This document shows positions 1-8,761 of a DNA stretch of 64,000 nt, in pieces (positions within the stretch are counted from its first letter, which is position 1; every line of letters begins with the position of its first letter). The stretch spans positions 1 through 64,000 of the forward strand of contig JAHJHI010000047.1 in the NCBI GenBank assembly GCA_018824085.1, written 5' to 3'. The position numbers and the translations under genes are program-made. The stretch is from Gammaproteobacteria bacterium. Its GTDB lineage: Bacteria; Pseudomonadota; Gammaproteobacteria; Burkholderiales; Rhodocyclaceae. Below the pieces are notes generated by a model, which was not told where the DNA came from, did no database searches, and worked only from the letters and a program-made list of their open reading frames with translations.

Positions 1-78
1 GCCACGCTCGGTGACCTGCCTGACCGCTTCGACCTTGAACTCTTCGGTGAAGCGACGACCCGACTTCTTCTCTTCCAT
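1..78 (-). CDS. IS3-family transposase OrfA, N-terminal 26 residues
   Basis: Partial gene running off the left edge. The ATG at 78 follows a strong ribosome binding site (GGAGGTG). The visible protein begins MEEKKSGRRFTEEFKVEAVR, typical of the helix-turn-helix OrfA of IS3-family elements, in which OrfA binds the terminal repeats and is fused by frameshifting to the DDE transposase OrfB. Nothing can be said about whether the rest is intact. Confidence 0.65.
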   Translation of the reverse strand, partial: MEEKKSGRRFTEEFKVEAVRQVTERG

Positions 79-141
79 AAACACCTCCGTCATGCCTCGA
101 TCGTGAGGCTACAGGGTGTCTAGAAAACCCGGGGCGATTCA
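1..141 (-). mobile_element. IS3-family element, one end (continues beyond the window)
   Basis: The element reads leftward out of the window. Its outer end is placed at about 141, where the minus strand begins TGAATCGCCCCGGG, the TGA-start, GC-rich type of terminal repeat common in the IS3 family. The start of an OrfA gene follows at 78. The other end, OrfB and the target duplication are outside the window. It sits about 20 bases beyond an integron attC site, so it probably landed in the next cassette of the array. Family is inferred from the OrfA start and the end sequence. Confidence 0.6.
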
Positions 142-162
142 GAGCGGAGTTTCTCACCAGCC

Positions 163-225
163 TGCTAACGTCCAAGCTCAGGGGCGCGCCGCTCGCGGCG
201 CGTCCCTTGGAGCGCAGTGTTAGGC
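163..225 (-). other. integron attC recombination site
   Basis: On the minus strand the site opens with GCCTAAC (225-219, fits RYYYAAC) and closes with GTTAGCA (169-163, close to GTTRRRY). Between them two arms pair: CTCCAAGGGACGCGCCGC against GCGGCGCGCCCC and CTTGGA, with an unpaired CTCA-type bulge on one side. This is the folded hairpin that IntI recognises. The opening GCCTAAC contains the stop codon of the preceding cassette gene, as is usual in cassettes. The last two bases of the closing core differ from consensus, perhaps because the next cassette has been disrupted by the IS3 element. Confidence 0.75.
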
Positions 226-1332
226 ATCTGGATACCTCACTTCAAACCACGAGTTCTTCATGCCAGCGCTGAAGCCATGTGTGGTTGTAGGCCCGTAGTC
301 CCCTATGAATCCAATCCTGCCATAGGTACTTGGCAGCTCAATTTGTTTGTCAATTTCGATCTTCTTGCGTGGAGCTCCCCAAGCAGGCCAAGCGTCACCA
401 AGGGCATGAAGTACCCGCAACCATACCGGGTATGAAAGATAGGAAAACTTCGAGAGAACATTCTCTACGGGGCGCGGCTCGTCTCCTGGCACAAGTTCCC
501 CAAGTGGTTTGGTCGTCCAAAGTTCTCTACGCGGAGGAAATTCACGAAACCCGTAATCAACGCAAGAGCCTAATTCAAGCTTGTACCACGGGTGGCTTCG
601 AAATCTAAAAAAGATGTCTTGGTCGACGTATGTATAGTAAAGAAGTGTTTCCGGGTCCTCGCCACGATGAGAAGACGGCTGGAGCTTCGAGAAGATGATG
701 TAGGCCGCTTGGTCGTTTCTTTCGAGAAATGGCACTAGTCCTTGAAAGCCTTCGACTGGGCTATTTCGCGAGAGGTACGGCACATTGGAATTAGGAAGGA
801 GCTCGAATTTCAGGCTTGCCTCTGTAGCAGAGGCGTCAACGTCAATGATTCTCCATGCCGGGGGAGCAGGTGTCTCAAGGGCGATGACATATGGCTCCGC
901 GATGATGTAGTTGGTTAGCTGATCTGGTTTTCCACTCTTCCTGCTCGAGAATTGCCGACGAAACTGCGCCTGCCACACACCGCCTCTCCATCCTCCCGTG
1001 GTGTGTAGGAAGAACATACGCATTTGATCAAGATACTCCGGCCAGCAGAGTAAGGCATCAACAAAGAAATCATCGATTCGGCGCCAGTGACCATACGACG
1101 GGGGCTCGGAGAACAACTCTCGATAATCGAATCTAATCTCTGTGGCTTTCTGAGAATTGTGGTGAATTGAAAACCGAACAGGTTGGTCAATCTCACTATC
1201 CGAATAGCGGCCAGCATAAGCTGTAACGTTGGATTGTTCAGCTATCGAACTAACGACCAATTGTTGGCCCGTAAGGTAGTTCCTTATTCGGAGAGGTTCC
1301 TGCTCGTATTCAAACCATCCGTACCTTCTCAT
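220..1332 (-). CDS. integron cassette protein of unknown function (370 aa)
   Basis: I do not recognise the family. The protein is soluble-looking, with no signal peptide or membrane segment, rich in aromatic residues and proline, and begins MRRYGWFEYEQEPLRIRNYL. Its base composition is clearly lower in GC than the chromosome, as expected for a mobile cassette. The start lies 20 bases after a GTTAGGC core site (1358-1352) and the TAA stop is inside the attC, so gene and attC form one complete cassette. Expression would depend on an integron promoter now separated from it by the IS91-family insertion. Confidence 0.75.
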   Translation of the reverse strand: MRRYGWFEYEQEPLRIRNYLTGQQLVVSSIAEQSNVTAYAGRYSDSEIDQPVRFSIHHNSQKATEIRFDYRELFSEPPSYGHWRRIDDFFVDALLCWPEYLDQMRMFFLHTTGGWRGGVWQAQFRRQFSSRKSGKPDQLTNYIIAEPYVIALETPAPPAWRIIDVDASATEASLKFELLPNSNVPYLSRNSPVEGFQGLVPFLERNDQAAYIIFSKLQPSSHRGEDPETLLYYTYVDQDIFFRFRSHPWYKLELGSCVDYGFREFPPRRELWTTKPLGELVPGDEPRPVENVLSKFSYLSYPVWLRVLHALGDAWPAWGAPRKKIEIDKQIELPSTYGRIGFIGDYGPTTTHGFSAGMKNSWFEVRYPDA

Positions 1333-1351
1333 GCTGAGTTCCTATGGTGAT

Positions 1352-1358
1352 GCCTAAC
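1352..1358 (-). other. integron core site (GTTAGGC) at the cassette start
   Basis: GTTAGGC on the minus strand fits GTTRRRY exactly and marks the junction between attI (or an upstream attC) and the cassette. The bases immediately upstream on the same strand are the 3' end of the IS91-family element, so the attachment site has been cut at this core. The rest of attI should lie beyond the element, near 3550-3680. Confidence 0.6.
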
Positions 1359-1490
1359 GAATAGGGTTTATCCCCCGCGAGAGGACAGCTGCTGGAAGCG
1401 CCATGGTCAATCGCGGGGGATAAGCCGTGTTGAACTGAACCGCCGCTCAGGCGGTGACATTGAGGATTCTATGCGCGGGCGATGCCCGTT
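1353..1490 (-). repeat. 3' terminal region of the IS91-family element (copy A)
   Basis: About 135 bases that reappear at 54281-54414 at roughly four matching bases in five. It contains a small hairpin (CCGCC/GGCGG near 1440-1453) and a perfect inverted repeat, TTATCCCCCGCGA against TCGCGGGGGATAA, at 1368-1380 and 1411-1423, then ACCCTATTC and the flank GTTAG. Nested hairpins at the end downstream of the transposase gene match what is known of IS91-type rolling-circle ends. Confidence 0.6.
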
Positions 1491-1700
1491 GAATAGCGTG
1501 TGCGGCCTTCATGCCCGGGGACTCATCCTTCCGGACGAGACGACAGGCCACGATGGCCTCGCGGGCACAGTGAATCATGTCGTGTCGAGGCTGGGCGCGC
1601 GCCGGGATCGGCCGGTGCCGCCGCTGCAGACAACAGGCGTACATCCGGCTCCTGCACGATCCGGGCACGGGCATTTCTGGCGGGAGGGGCACATCAAGGG

Positions 1701-2579
1701 TCATGGCGGGGAGTCGCGTGCATGCTTGCCTGCGTGCGCGCACGGGGCTCTGGCCGAGCGACTGATCCGTGGTGTGCAGATTTCGACTGTGCGCCAGTGC
1801 CCGCACTTGCAGTGCGGGCAACGCGCCAGATAGTCCAGCACCTGGGCCGGTCCGCCAGCGGGCGGCTTCGCATCGACCACCCAGTCGTGCTCGCGCAGCA
1901 TGCGAAGTCTGCCTGCGCGCTGCGCTTGCGTGCCTGCCGGGTCTGCGTCGAGCACGCCCGTCTTCTGGGCGGTGAGCAGTGCGTCGATGAACCGGCCGCG
2001 AAACAGCCGGGAGGCGGCCTTGACCGGGAACAGGAAGTGGCCGCCGCGCACCGGTGAGCGCCAGCCGCCCTGCGCGTCCAGCCCGCCGCAGCTGACCAGG
2101 GCGTGCACATGCAGATGGGTGCGCAGGTCCTGCCCCCAGGTGTGCAGCACCAGGGTCACCGTCGGCTCGGCATCGAGCCAGCGCGCACTGCTGGCCAACT
2201 CAAGCAGCGTGCCTGAGGCGCAGGCGAACAGCGTGTCGAACACCCAGCGGGCGTGGTACGCGGCCAGCGCGTTGAGCGCATGCGGCAACGTGAACACCCA
2301 GTGCGCGTAAGGCACCGGCAGCACCTCGCGGCAGCGCGCCGCGCGCCAAGCCTCCTTGGCCTGTGTCTGGCATTGCGGACAATGCCGGTTGCCGCACGAG
2401 CGATACCGGTAGCGCTCGCGCGCACAGTGCTCGCAGCGCTCGCGCACACCGCCGAGCTCGGCGGTGCGACAGGCCGTGATGGCGCGCCAGGCGCGCCGCT
2501 GTTGCGCACTGAGCGCATGGGTCTGTCGATACGCCGGGCCGCATCTGCGCAGGATGTCGGCCAGCGTGGGCCGGTGCAT
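1701..2579 (-). CDS. IS91-family (HUH) transposase, internally deleted
   Basis: 292 residues from the ATG at 2579, eight bases after the recombinase stop. The N-terminal zinc motif (CEHCARERYRYRSCGNRHCP, near residues 47-66), the FTLPH segment and the HUH motif in HLHVHALVSCGG are present. IS91 transposases are usually near 400 residues and carry a YxxxY motif in a segment reading like YLARYTHR. Here the protein reads YLAR and then jumps straight to the C-terminal zinc motif CPHCKC. About 100 residues, including the second tyrosine, therefore seem deleted in frame. It is probably inactive. A longer upstream reading of this frame is not the real start. Confidence 0.75.
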   Translation of the reverse strand: MHRPTLADILRRCGPAYRQTHALSAQQRRAWRAITACRTAELGGVRERCEHCARERYRYRSCGNRHCPQCQTQAKEAWRAARCREVLPVPYAHWVFTLPHALNALAAYHARWVFDTLFACASGTLLELASSARWLDAEPTVTLVLHTWGQDLRTHLHVHALVSCGGLDAQGGWRSPVRGGHFLFPVKAASRLFRGRFIDALLTAQKTGVLDADPAGTQAQRAGRLRMLREHDWVVDAKPPAGGPAQVLDYLARCPHCKCGHWRTVEICTPRISRSARAPCAHAGKHARDSPP

Positions 2580-2589
2580 GGCAGGCCGC

Positions 2590-3438
2590 CTACAACTGGC
2601 GCAGCAGATCGAGCGGACTGTTCTCCGGCTTGGCGCCCGGGCGCGCCAGATGCACATAGCGCTGTGTGGTCGACAGGTGACCATGGCCGAGCAGGCTGGA
2701 CAGCGTGGCCAGATCCACCCCCGCTTCGAGCAGGTGTGTGGCGAAGCAGTGGCGCAGCACATGGATGCCGCCCGTCTTGCCGATGCCTGCATGCTCGCGC
2801 GCCTGGTAGAACATGCGCTGTGCGCTCTTCACATCGACCGGTCGGCGCGCGTCGCGCACGGCCGGGAACAACCACGACTGCGGACGACAGGCCTGCCAGT
2901 AAAGACGCAAGGCCGTGAGCAGATAGCCAGTGAGCAGCGTGTAGCGATCCTTGCCGCCCTTGGCACCGACGATGCGGATACACATGCGGTCGGGGGCCGA
3001 ATCGATGTCGGCCACGCGCAGCGCGCACACCTCCGACACGCGCAGCCCGGCCGCGTAGGTGGTCATCAGCAGGGTGCGGGCCCGCTCCCCGTTGGCGGCA
3101 TCGAACAGGCGGGCCAGTTCCTTGCGCGACAGGATCTGTGGCGCAGGCTCGGGGGTACGTGCGTAGGGAATCGTCAGCGCCTCGGCCTCGCGCCCAAGCA
3201 CCGTGCCGAAGAAGAACTTCAGCGCGCACACGGCCTGATTGACCGTGGCGTAGGCCAGATGCCGCTGCCGTATGCGGAACACAAGCCAAGCCTTGACCTG
3301 CGCAGAATCCAGCCGGTCGGGACTGCACCCGTAGTGCCGCGACAACTGCACCAGCACCGAAAGGTAAGCGCGCTGCGTGCGTGTGGCCAGACCGCGCAAC
3401 ACCATCGCATCGATCATCTGCTGACGTAAGGGGCTCAT
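2590..3438 (-). CDS. tyrosine recombinase of the IS91-family element
   Basis: 282 residues from the ATG at 3438, preceded by GGAGAGG. The N-terminal SAM-like core-binding domain (residues about 1-95) is followed by the catalytic domain with GLRVSEVCAL (first Arg), HVLRH (HxxR), LLGHG and the nucleophile Tyr in RYVHLA, so all catalytic residues are visible. Some IS91-family elements carry such a gene upstream of the HUH transposase, presumably to resolve or process intermediates; that role is inferred. It seems intact while its partner transposase is deleted. An upstream Met at 3528 lacks a ribosome binding site. Confidence 0.8.
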   Translation of the reverse strand: MSPLRQQMIDAMVLRGLATRTQRAYLSVLVQLSRHYGCSPDRLDSAQVKAWLVFRIRQRHLAYATVNQAVCALKFFFGTVLGREAEALTIPYARTPEPAPQILSRKELARLFDAANGERARTLLMTTYAAGLRVSEVCALRVADIDSAPDRMCIRIVGAKGGKDRYTLLTGYLLTALRLYWQACRPQSWLFPAVRDARRPVDVKSAQRMFYQAREHAGIGKTGGIHVLRHCFATHLLEAGVDLATLSSLLGHGHLSTTQRYVHLARPGAKPENSPLDLLRQL

Positions 3439-3657
3439 CACACCTCTCCTCGAACATGGGAACAGTCCCATTCCAAGGTAGTGCTTCACCCGTGACGAGC
3501 GCCCCGACAACCGACGATCAGCACCCACCGCGACAGCGGTTTAGTTCAACTTTGTTTTCTGGCGCAGTTTTGCGCCATAACTACGGAAGCCGCTGGGTAA
3601 ACGGGCTGCAATGATCGACAGGAGATGACCTTGCCATGCAGGTTTCGCTGACCAATG

Positions 3658-3673
3658 CTGTTTATTCATACAG
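3658..3673 (+). promoter_or_regulatory. LexA (SOS) box upstream of intI
   Basis: CTGTTTATTCATACAG matches CTGT-N8-ACAG exactly, and the flanking bases extend the match to the TACTGT...CAGTA consensus. It lies 12 bases before the intI ATG, where LexA boxes of integron integrases are known to sit. The rest of 3439-3685 holds the IS91 5' end, the hairpin at 3561-3578 and presumably the remaining attI sequence; I could not identify a clear attI core there. Confidence 0.75.
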
Positions 3674-3685
3674 TATTAAACGGCG

Positions 3686-4680
3686 ATGAAAAACCTCACC
3701 CCTTCGCTTCCGCCATTTAAATCGGTTCGCCTGCTGGATCAGTTGCACGAACGGATACGTTACTGCATTACAGCATGAGCACCGAGCAGACCTATATCTA
3801 TTGGGTGAAAGCTTTCATCCGGTCTCACCGGCTGCGCCATCCGGCCGGAATGGGGCGGGCGGAGATCGAGGCGTTTCTGTCGTGGCTGGCGAATGAGCGC
3901 GGTGTGGCCGTTTCGACGCACAAGCAGGCGCTGTCGGCTTTGCTGTTCCTCTACGGCAAGGTGCTGGGTGTCGACCTGCCGTGGATGGATGACATCGGGC
4001 GGCCACGCACGAAGCGTCGCCTGCTGGTGGTGCTGACACCCGACGAAGTGGCTGGCCTGCTCTGTTTGATTGCGGGCGAGCATCGCCTGCTCGCTCAGCT
4101 TCTTTACGGCACGGGCATGCGGATCAACGAAGGCCCGCAACTGCGCGTGAAGGACATCGATTTCGAACGTCGCACGGTGATCGTGCGCGAGGGCAAGGGC
4201 GGCAAGGACCATGTTGTGATGCTGCCCGAATGCCTGGTTCGGCCGCTGCGCGAGCAGCTGGCGCGCGCCCGGGTGCTGTGGGCCGACGACTGTCGCTGCG
4301 GACGCGCGGGGGTGGAGACGCCGGATGCGCTGGCCCGTAAGTACCCGCGAGTACCCGCGCGCGGGTACATCGTGGACTTGGGTCCGGGTATTTCCGCAAG
4401 CCGATGTGTCGGTCGACCCGCGGTCAGGTGTGGTGAGTATGACCAGACTTTTCAGCGGGCCTTCAAGCGGGCGGTGACGCGCACGGGTCTGACCAAGCTG
4501 GTGACGCCGCACACGCTGCGCCACTCCTTCGCCACTGCGCTGCTGGAGTCAGGCCATGCTTCCGGACGGTGCAGGACTTGCCCGGCCATGCCGACGTGGC
4601 GACCACGACGATCCATGTCCATGTGCTGAAGGTGGGCGGCGGGGTGCGCAACCCGATGGATGCGCTGCTTGCGCCGGGGC
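3686..4680 (+). pseudogene. intI: integron integrase intI, inactivated
   Basis: The reading begins at 3686 (residues [12 protein letters not shown]) and loses frame near 3763, continuing as [19 protein letters not shown]. It keeps the core domain and [12 protein letters not shown] (first catalytic Arg). The integron-specific patch ALARKYP...SWTWVRVFP...VDPRSGVV needs a frame change near 4370 and another near 4440. After HTLRHSFAT a fourth break near 4560 leads to [15 protein letters not shown]. In functional IntI the last motif has the nucleophilic Tyr (IYTH); here TAT has become CAT (4614-4616), giving His. Four frameshifts plus loss of the catalytic Tyr make it non-functional. It is divergent from the cassette, as in all integrons. 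Confidence 0.85.
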
Positions 4681-4714
4681 AGTCGCTCTGGGCGCGGCTG
4701 GCAATTTCACTGCT

Positions 4715-4933
4715 TCATTTCGGCGTGCGCGGCACCTCTTCGTGCACGCCGCGAATCACTTTCACCAGACAGAAGACAAACCCTGCGGCGCCGATCAGCG
4801 CCATCGGCAGGGACAGCCATAGCGGCCAGCCGCCGCTCTGGCTGTCGTCGATCAGGTTGAGCAGGCTCAGGGTTACGCCGGACATGCCGAAGATGGCGAA
4901 ACCCAGTGCGGCGAAGAAGAAGATGATGCGCAT
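4715..4933 (-). CDS. small membrane protein (72 aa)
   Basis: Begins [20 protein letters not shown], with one membrane segment at residues 2-24 and a second at about 41-62, then a short charged tail. It starts 68 bases after the gatB stop on the same strand and may share its transcript. I do not recognise a family or function. Its end lies close to the decayed 3' end of intI, so this is where ordinary chromosome resumes. Confidence 0.55.
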   Translation of the reverse strand: MRIIFFFAALGFAIFGMSGVTLSLLNLIDDSQSGGWPLWLSLPMALIGAAGFVFCLVKVIRGVHEEVPRTPK

Positions 4934-5001
4934 GTCGTGTTCCAGTCGTGGCGGGTGGCAAGGCCGGCGGCGCCGGCCCGCGGTGTCATCGGAGTGCCGG
5001 T

Positions 5002-6471
5002 TCAGCCGCCGAGTTTCCTGCGCAGCAGATCATTCACCTGTGCCGGGCTGGCCTTGCCGCGGCTGGCCTTCATCACCTGGCCGACCAGTGCGTTGAACGC
5101 CTTCTCCTTGCCGGCGCGGAATTCCTCCACCGACTTCGGATTGGCGGCAAGCACTTCGTCGATGATGGGTTCGATGGCGGACACGTCGGTCACCTGCTTC
5201 AGGCCCTGCGCTTCGATGATGGCGTCGGCGTCAGTGCCTTCGCCGTTCCACAGCGCTTCGAACACCTTGCGCGCAATGCTGTTGGAGATGGTGTTGTCGG
5301 CGATGCGCGCGACCAGGCCGGCCAGCCGGGCCGCACTGACCGGGCTGGCGGTGATGTCGCGTTCTTCACGGTTGAGCCGCGCCGCCAGTTCGCCCATTAC
5401 CCAGTTGGCAAGCAGCTTGGGCAGCTGCGCGCCCGCGGGCGTGCCGGCAGCTGCGAGCGCGTCGAGGAAGTACTGTGCGATCTCGCGGCTCGCGGTGAGG
5501 CCGGCCGCGTCGTACGGCGACAGGCCGCATTCGGCCTGCAGGCGCTGCGCCAGCGCAGCCGGCAGCTCCGGCAGCGCGGCGCGCACCTGCGCCACCCAGT
5601 CGTCCGCGATGACCAGCGGCGGCAGGTCGGGGTCCGGGAAGTAGCGGTAGTCGTGCGCGTCTTCCTTGCTGCGCATCATGCGGGTTTCACCGCTGTCCGG
5701 ATCGAACAGCACGGTGGCCTGCTGGATCTTGTGGCCGTCCTCGATCTGCTCGATCTGCCACTGGATCTCGAAGTCGATCGCCTGCTGCAGGAAGCGGAAG
5801 CTGTTCAGGTTCTTGATTTCGCGCCGCGTGCCGAGCGGCTCGCCAGGCCGGCGCACGCTGACATTGGCGTCGCAGCGGAAGCTGCCTTCCTGCATGTTGC
5901 CGTCGCAGATGTCGATCCAGCGCACCAGCGCATGCAGCGCGCGCGCGTAGGCCACCGCTTCGGCGCTCGAACTCATGTCCGGCTCGGTGACGATCTCCAG
6001 CAGCGGCGTGCCGGCGCGGTTCAGGTCGATGCCCGACATGCCATGAAAATCCTCGTGCAGCGACTTGCCGGCGTCCTCTTCGAGGTGGGCACGGGTCAGG
6101 CGCACCGTCTTCCCGTAGGCATCGGCGCCTTCGCCCACACGTATCGCAAGCGAGCCGCCGAGCACCACCGGCAACTCGTACTGGCTGATCTGATAGCCCT
6201 TCGGGAGGTCCGGGTAGAAGTAGTTCTTGCGCGCGAACACGGAGCGCGGCGCGACGTCCGCGCCGATGGCAAGGCCGAAGCGGATGGCGCGTTCGACGGC
6301 GGCGCGATTCATGACGGGCAACACGCCGGGCAGCGCCAGATCGACGGCGCTGGCCTGCGCGTTGGGCGCCGCGCCGAACGCGGTGGCGCTGCCGGAGAAA
6401 ATTTTGGAGGCGGTGTTCAGCTGGGCGTGTGTTTCCAGCCCGATCACGACTTCCCAGTTCGATCTGCTCAT
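5002..6471 (-). CDS. gatB: Asp/Glu-tRNA(Asn/Gln) amidotransferase subunit B
   Basis: 489 residues, the normal length. GatB binds misacylated Glu-tRNA(Gln) or Asp-tRNA(Asn), phosphorylates the side-chain carboxyl with ATP and receives ammonia from GatA. Family sequences [13 protein letters not shown] (N-terminus), [25 protein letters not shown]-like [10 protein letters not shown] and [13 protein letters not shown] are visible, followed by the C-terminal YqeY-like tail domain (about 330-489). It is the last large gene of the minus-strand gat operon, unusually separated from gatA by two small genes. Confidence 0.95.
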   Translation of the reverse strand: MSRSNWEVVIGLETHAQLNTASKIFSGSATAFGAAPNAQASAVDLALPGVLPVMNRAAVERAIRFGLAIGADVAPRSVFARKNYFYPDLPKGYQISQYELPVVLGGSLAIRVGEGADAYGKTVRLTRAHLEEDAGKSLHEDFHGMSGIDLNRAGTPLLEIVTEPDMSSSAEAVAYARALHALVRWIDICDGNMQEGSFRCDANVSVRRPGEPLGTRREIKNLNSFRFLQQAIDFEIQWQIEQIEDGHKIQQATVLFDPDSGETRMMRSKEDAHDYRYFPDPDLPPLVIADDWVAQVRAALPELPAALAQRLQAECGLSPYDAAGLTASREIAQYFLDALAAAGTPAGAQLPKLLANWVMGELAARLNREERDITASPVSAARLAGLVARIADNTISNSIARKVFEALWNGEGTDADAIIEAQGLKQVTDVSAIEPIIDEVLAANPKSVEEFRAGKEKAFNALVGQVMKASRGKASPAQVNDLLRRKLGG

Positions 6472-6489
6472 GCGATGTCTCTTTTCAGG

Positions 6490-6990
6490 TTACCGGCAGA
6501 TGCCGGTGCGGCGGCTCACCAGCGTGGGCCACAGGTATTCATGCGCGCCCGGCGTGCATTGGCCGGCGCAATTGCGATAGGACACGGTGACCTGGTCACC
6601 CTGTTCCCAGATGCTCACGGTACAGCCGCCAGCCACCAGCGTCGGCGCCGGCGTGAAGGCGGTCTGCCTGAACTGCGACAGGTCGAAGCGGCAGCTGCCG
6701 CGCCGCCCCATGTCGATCCGCGACGCGAAGCGTTCGACCTTCGAGCCACTCACTTCCAGCACCAGCGAACCTTCAACACCGGCGTCATCCCGATAGCGGC
6801 ATTCGGTGTTCACCTCCAGCGGCCGCTCCGGAATGCGCATGGGCTTGCCGCCGCGCCGCGGCTGCTCCGGCAACGGACGCACCACGCCTGTGTCGGCCGG
6901 CACGTCCTGCGGCGCCGGACGCTGCAGCGGCACGCAGCCCGCCAGCACGAACGTCACCGCCAGGGCGAGCCGACCGGCAACACGTTTCAA
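6490..6990 (-). CDS. predicted lipoprotein in the gat operon (166 aa)
   Basis: The N-terminus MKRVAGRLALAVTFVLAGC has a lipobox (LAGC, Cys 19), so the protein is probably an outer-membrane lipoprotein. A proline-rich linker (about 20-55) leads into a domain with four further cysteines (CRYRD, CRFDL, GGCTV, NCAGQC) that may form disulfides in the periplasm. The ATG at 6990 overlaps the preceding stop (ATGA), so it is translated with the 106-aa gene before it. Function is unknown; nothing links it to tRNA amidation except position. Confidence 0.65.
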   Translation of the reverse strand: MKRVAGRLALAVTFVLAGCVPLQRPAPQDVPADTGVVRPLPEQPRRGGKPMRIPERPLEVNTECRYRDDAGVEGSLVLEVSGSKVERFASRIDMGRRGSCRFDLSQFRQTAFTPAPTLVAGGCTVSIWEQGDQVTVSYRNCAGQCTPGAHEYLWPTLVSRRTGICR

Positions 6991-7307
6991 AGCTCGCTGT
7001 CACGCCGCGCACGCAGGTTGTCCGGCATGGTCAGCGTGTCCTTGTCCCAGCCTTCGAGCCGCAGCACCTCCTCCAGCGCGTCTTCGAGCAGCGCCTCGGC
7101 GCGCAGCGCCGCCGCCGCGATGCAACGGTGGCTCGCCTCCAGGTCCGGTGCCTTCGTCATGCAGCCGAGCTGGTACTGATGGAGCTTGCGCAATTCCAGC
7201 ATCTGCGCGGCGAGCTGTGCCGGGCAGGCACACATGTAGATGCCTGCCTGGTCGAGTATCGTTGTCAGTTTTTCGTTGCTGAATCGATGGTCAGGGCTCG
7301 TTTCCAT
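6987..7307 (-). CDS. conserved hypothetical protein between gatA and gatB (106 aa)
   Basis: Start chosen at 7307 (METSPDHRF), five bases after the gatA stop and behind AGGAGTGAG; an earlier Met would lie inside gatA. The protein is helical, with CACPAQLAAQMLELRKLHQYQ near residues 27-47 and a second helical stretch rich in Ala and Glu at about 60-90. Three cysteines lie in the first half (CAC and GCM). I do not recognise the family. Tight coupling to gatA argues for co-translation. Confidence 0.6.
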   Translation of the reverse strand: METSPDHRFSNEKLTTILDQAGIYMCACPAQLAAQMLELRKLHQYQLGCMTKAPDLEASHRCIAAAALRAEALLEDALEEVLRLEGWDKDTLTMPDNLRARRDSEL

Positions 7308-7312
7308 GGCGC

Positions 7313-8761
7313 TCACTCCTGCGGCGTGCGCGCATGCCAGTCGGTTTCCAGCTGGAACCGGTGCGCCGCGCGCAGCATGCAAGCTTCATTGAAATAGTTG
7401 CCGACGATCTGCAGCCCCACCGGCAGACCGCCGGCGCCAAAGCCGCACGGAATGCTCATGCCCGGCAGGCCGGCGAGATTCACCGACGTGGTGTAGATGT
7501 CGCCCAGATACATCGACAACGGATCGTCGGTCTTGTCTCCGAGGCCGTAGGCCACGGTCGGTGTCGTCGGCCCCATGATGAGATCGCACTGCGCGAAGGC
7601 CGTCGCGTAGTCGTCCGCGATCAGGCGGCGCACCTTCTGCGCCTGCAGGTAGTAGGCGTCGTAGTAGCCGTGCGACAGCACATAGGTGCCGATCAGGACG
7701 CGTCGCTGCACCTCGGCACCGAAGCCCTGGGCGCGGCTCTTCGCGTACATGTCGTCCAGCCCCGAATACTCCGGGGCACGGTAGCCGTAGCGCACGCCGT
7801 CGAAGCGGCTGAGGTTGGAGCTCGCCTCGGCCGGTGCGATGACGTAGTAGGCGGGCACCGCCATGCCGGCGCGCGGCAGGCTGACGTCGAGCAAGGTCGC
7901 GCCGAGCGAGCGGAAGGTGGCCAGCGCCGCGTCGACGGCGGCACGCACGTCATCCGACATGCCTTCGGCGAAGAACTCCTTCGGCACGCCGATCTTCAGG
8001 CCGGCCAGCGGCTGAGCCAGTTCGCGCGTGTAGTCTTCCGGCGCCCGCTGCAGGCTGGTCGCGTCGCGTTCATCAAAGCCGGCGAAGGCGTTCAGCAGCA
8101 GCGCGCAGTCCTCGGCGGTGCGCGCCATCGGCCCGCCCTGATCGAGACTGGACGCGTAGGCGATCATGCCCCAGCGCGACACGATGCCGTAGGTCGGCTT
8201 GATGCCGCTGATGCCGCAGAACGCAGCGGGCTGGCGGATCGAACCGCCGGTATCGGTGCCGCTCGCGGCCGGCGCCAGGCCGGCCGCGACGGCGGCGGCC
8301 GAGCCGCCACTGGAGCCGCCGGGCACCGCGGCGTGCTGCCAAGGGTTGCGCACCGGGCCGTAGTGGCTGGATTCGTTCGACGAACCCATCGCGAACTCGT
8401 CCATGTTGGTACGGCCCAGCGTCACCAGCCCGGCCGCGCGCGAACGTTCGATCAGGGTCGCGTCATACGGTGCGGCGAAGCTCTCCAGCATCTTCGAGCC
8501 GGCGCGCGCATGCCATCCGGTCTGGCAGAAGATGTCCTTGTGCGCGATCGGCACGCCGGTGAGCGGGCCGCCGCCGCCGTCGGCACGCAACGCATCCGCC
8601 GCACGCGCTTCTTCCAGCGTCTGCGCCTCGTTCAGTTCGACGTAGGCGTTGATCGCCGCATTGCCGCCCTTGATCCGCGCGAGATAGTCCTGCGCCAGTT
8701 CGACCGCCGACACGCGGCCGGCCTGCAGCTGCTGCGACAGGCTCTTGACGGTGTCGCTCAT
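7313..8761 (-). CDS. gatA: Asp/Glu-tRNA amidotransferase subunit A (glutaminase)
   Basis: 482 residues, normal length. GatA hydrolyses glutamine and channels ammonia to GatB. The amidase-signature catalytic residues are all visible: Lys in [10 protein letters not shown], cis-Ser in [14 protein letters not shown] and the nucleophile in [12 protein letters not shown]. The start at 8761 overlaps the gatC stop (ATGA), the usual gatC-gatA order. It differs clearly from the secreted amidase at 38.6 kb, which shares the fold but not the role. Confidence 0.96.
   Translation of the reverse strand: MSDTVKSLSQQLQAGRVSAVELAQDYLARIKGGNAAINAYVELNEAQTLEEARAADALRADGGGGPLTGVPIAHKDIFCQTGWHARAGSKMLESFAAPYDATLIERSRAAGLVTLGRTNMDEFAMGSSNESSHYGPVRNPWQHAAVPGGSSGGSAAAVAAGLAPAASGTDTGGSIRQPAAFCGISGIKPTYGIVSRWGMIAYASSLDQGGPMARTAEDCALLLNAFAGFDERDATSLQRAPEDYTRELAQPLAGLKIGVPKEFFAEGMSDDVRAAVDAALATFRSLGATLLDVSLPRAGMAVPAYYVIAPAEASSNLSRFDGVRYGYRAPEYSGLDDMYAKSRAQGFGAEVQRRVLIGTYVLSHGYYDAYYLQAQKVRRLIADDYATAFAQCDLIMGPTTPTVAYGLGDKTDDPLSMYLGDIYTTSVNLAGLPGMSIPCGFGAGGLPVGLQIVGNYFNEACMLRAAHRFQLETDWHARTPQE

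Larger units (their letters stand above)
1359..3545 (-). mobile_element. IS91-family element with tyrosine recombinase and transposase genes
   Basis: A two-gene element reading leftward: tyrosine recombinase (3438-2590), then an HUH transposase (2579-1701), then a non-coding 3' end of about 340 bases with hairpins. The 3' boundary at 1359 is set by the second copy of this end at 54.3 kb. The 5' boundary is uncertain; I place it near 3545, where a new hairpin (TGGCGCA/TGCGCCA, 3561-3578) and integron sequence begin. Position 1501-1700 holds only this 3' non-coding part. The element separates intI from the first cassette. Confidence 0.65.

Noticed and set aside
4948-7179. 743-residue open frame on the plus strand opposite gatB
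   Set aside because: Composition of a GC-rich antisense shadow; gatB and the two small genes on the other strand explain the region.
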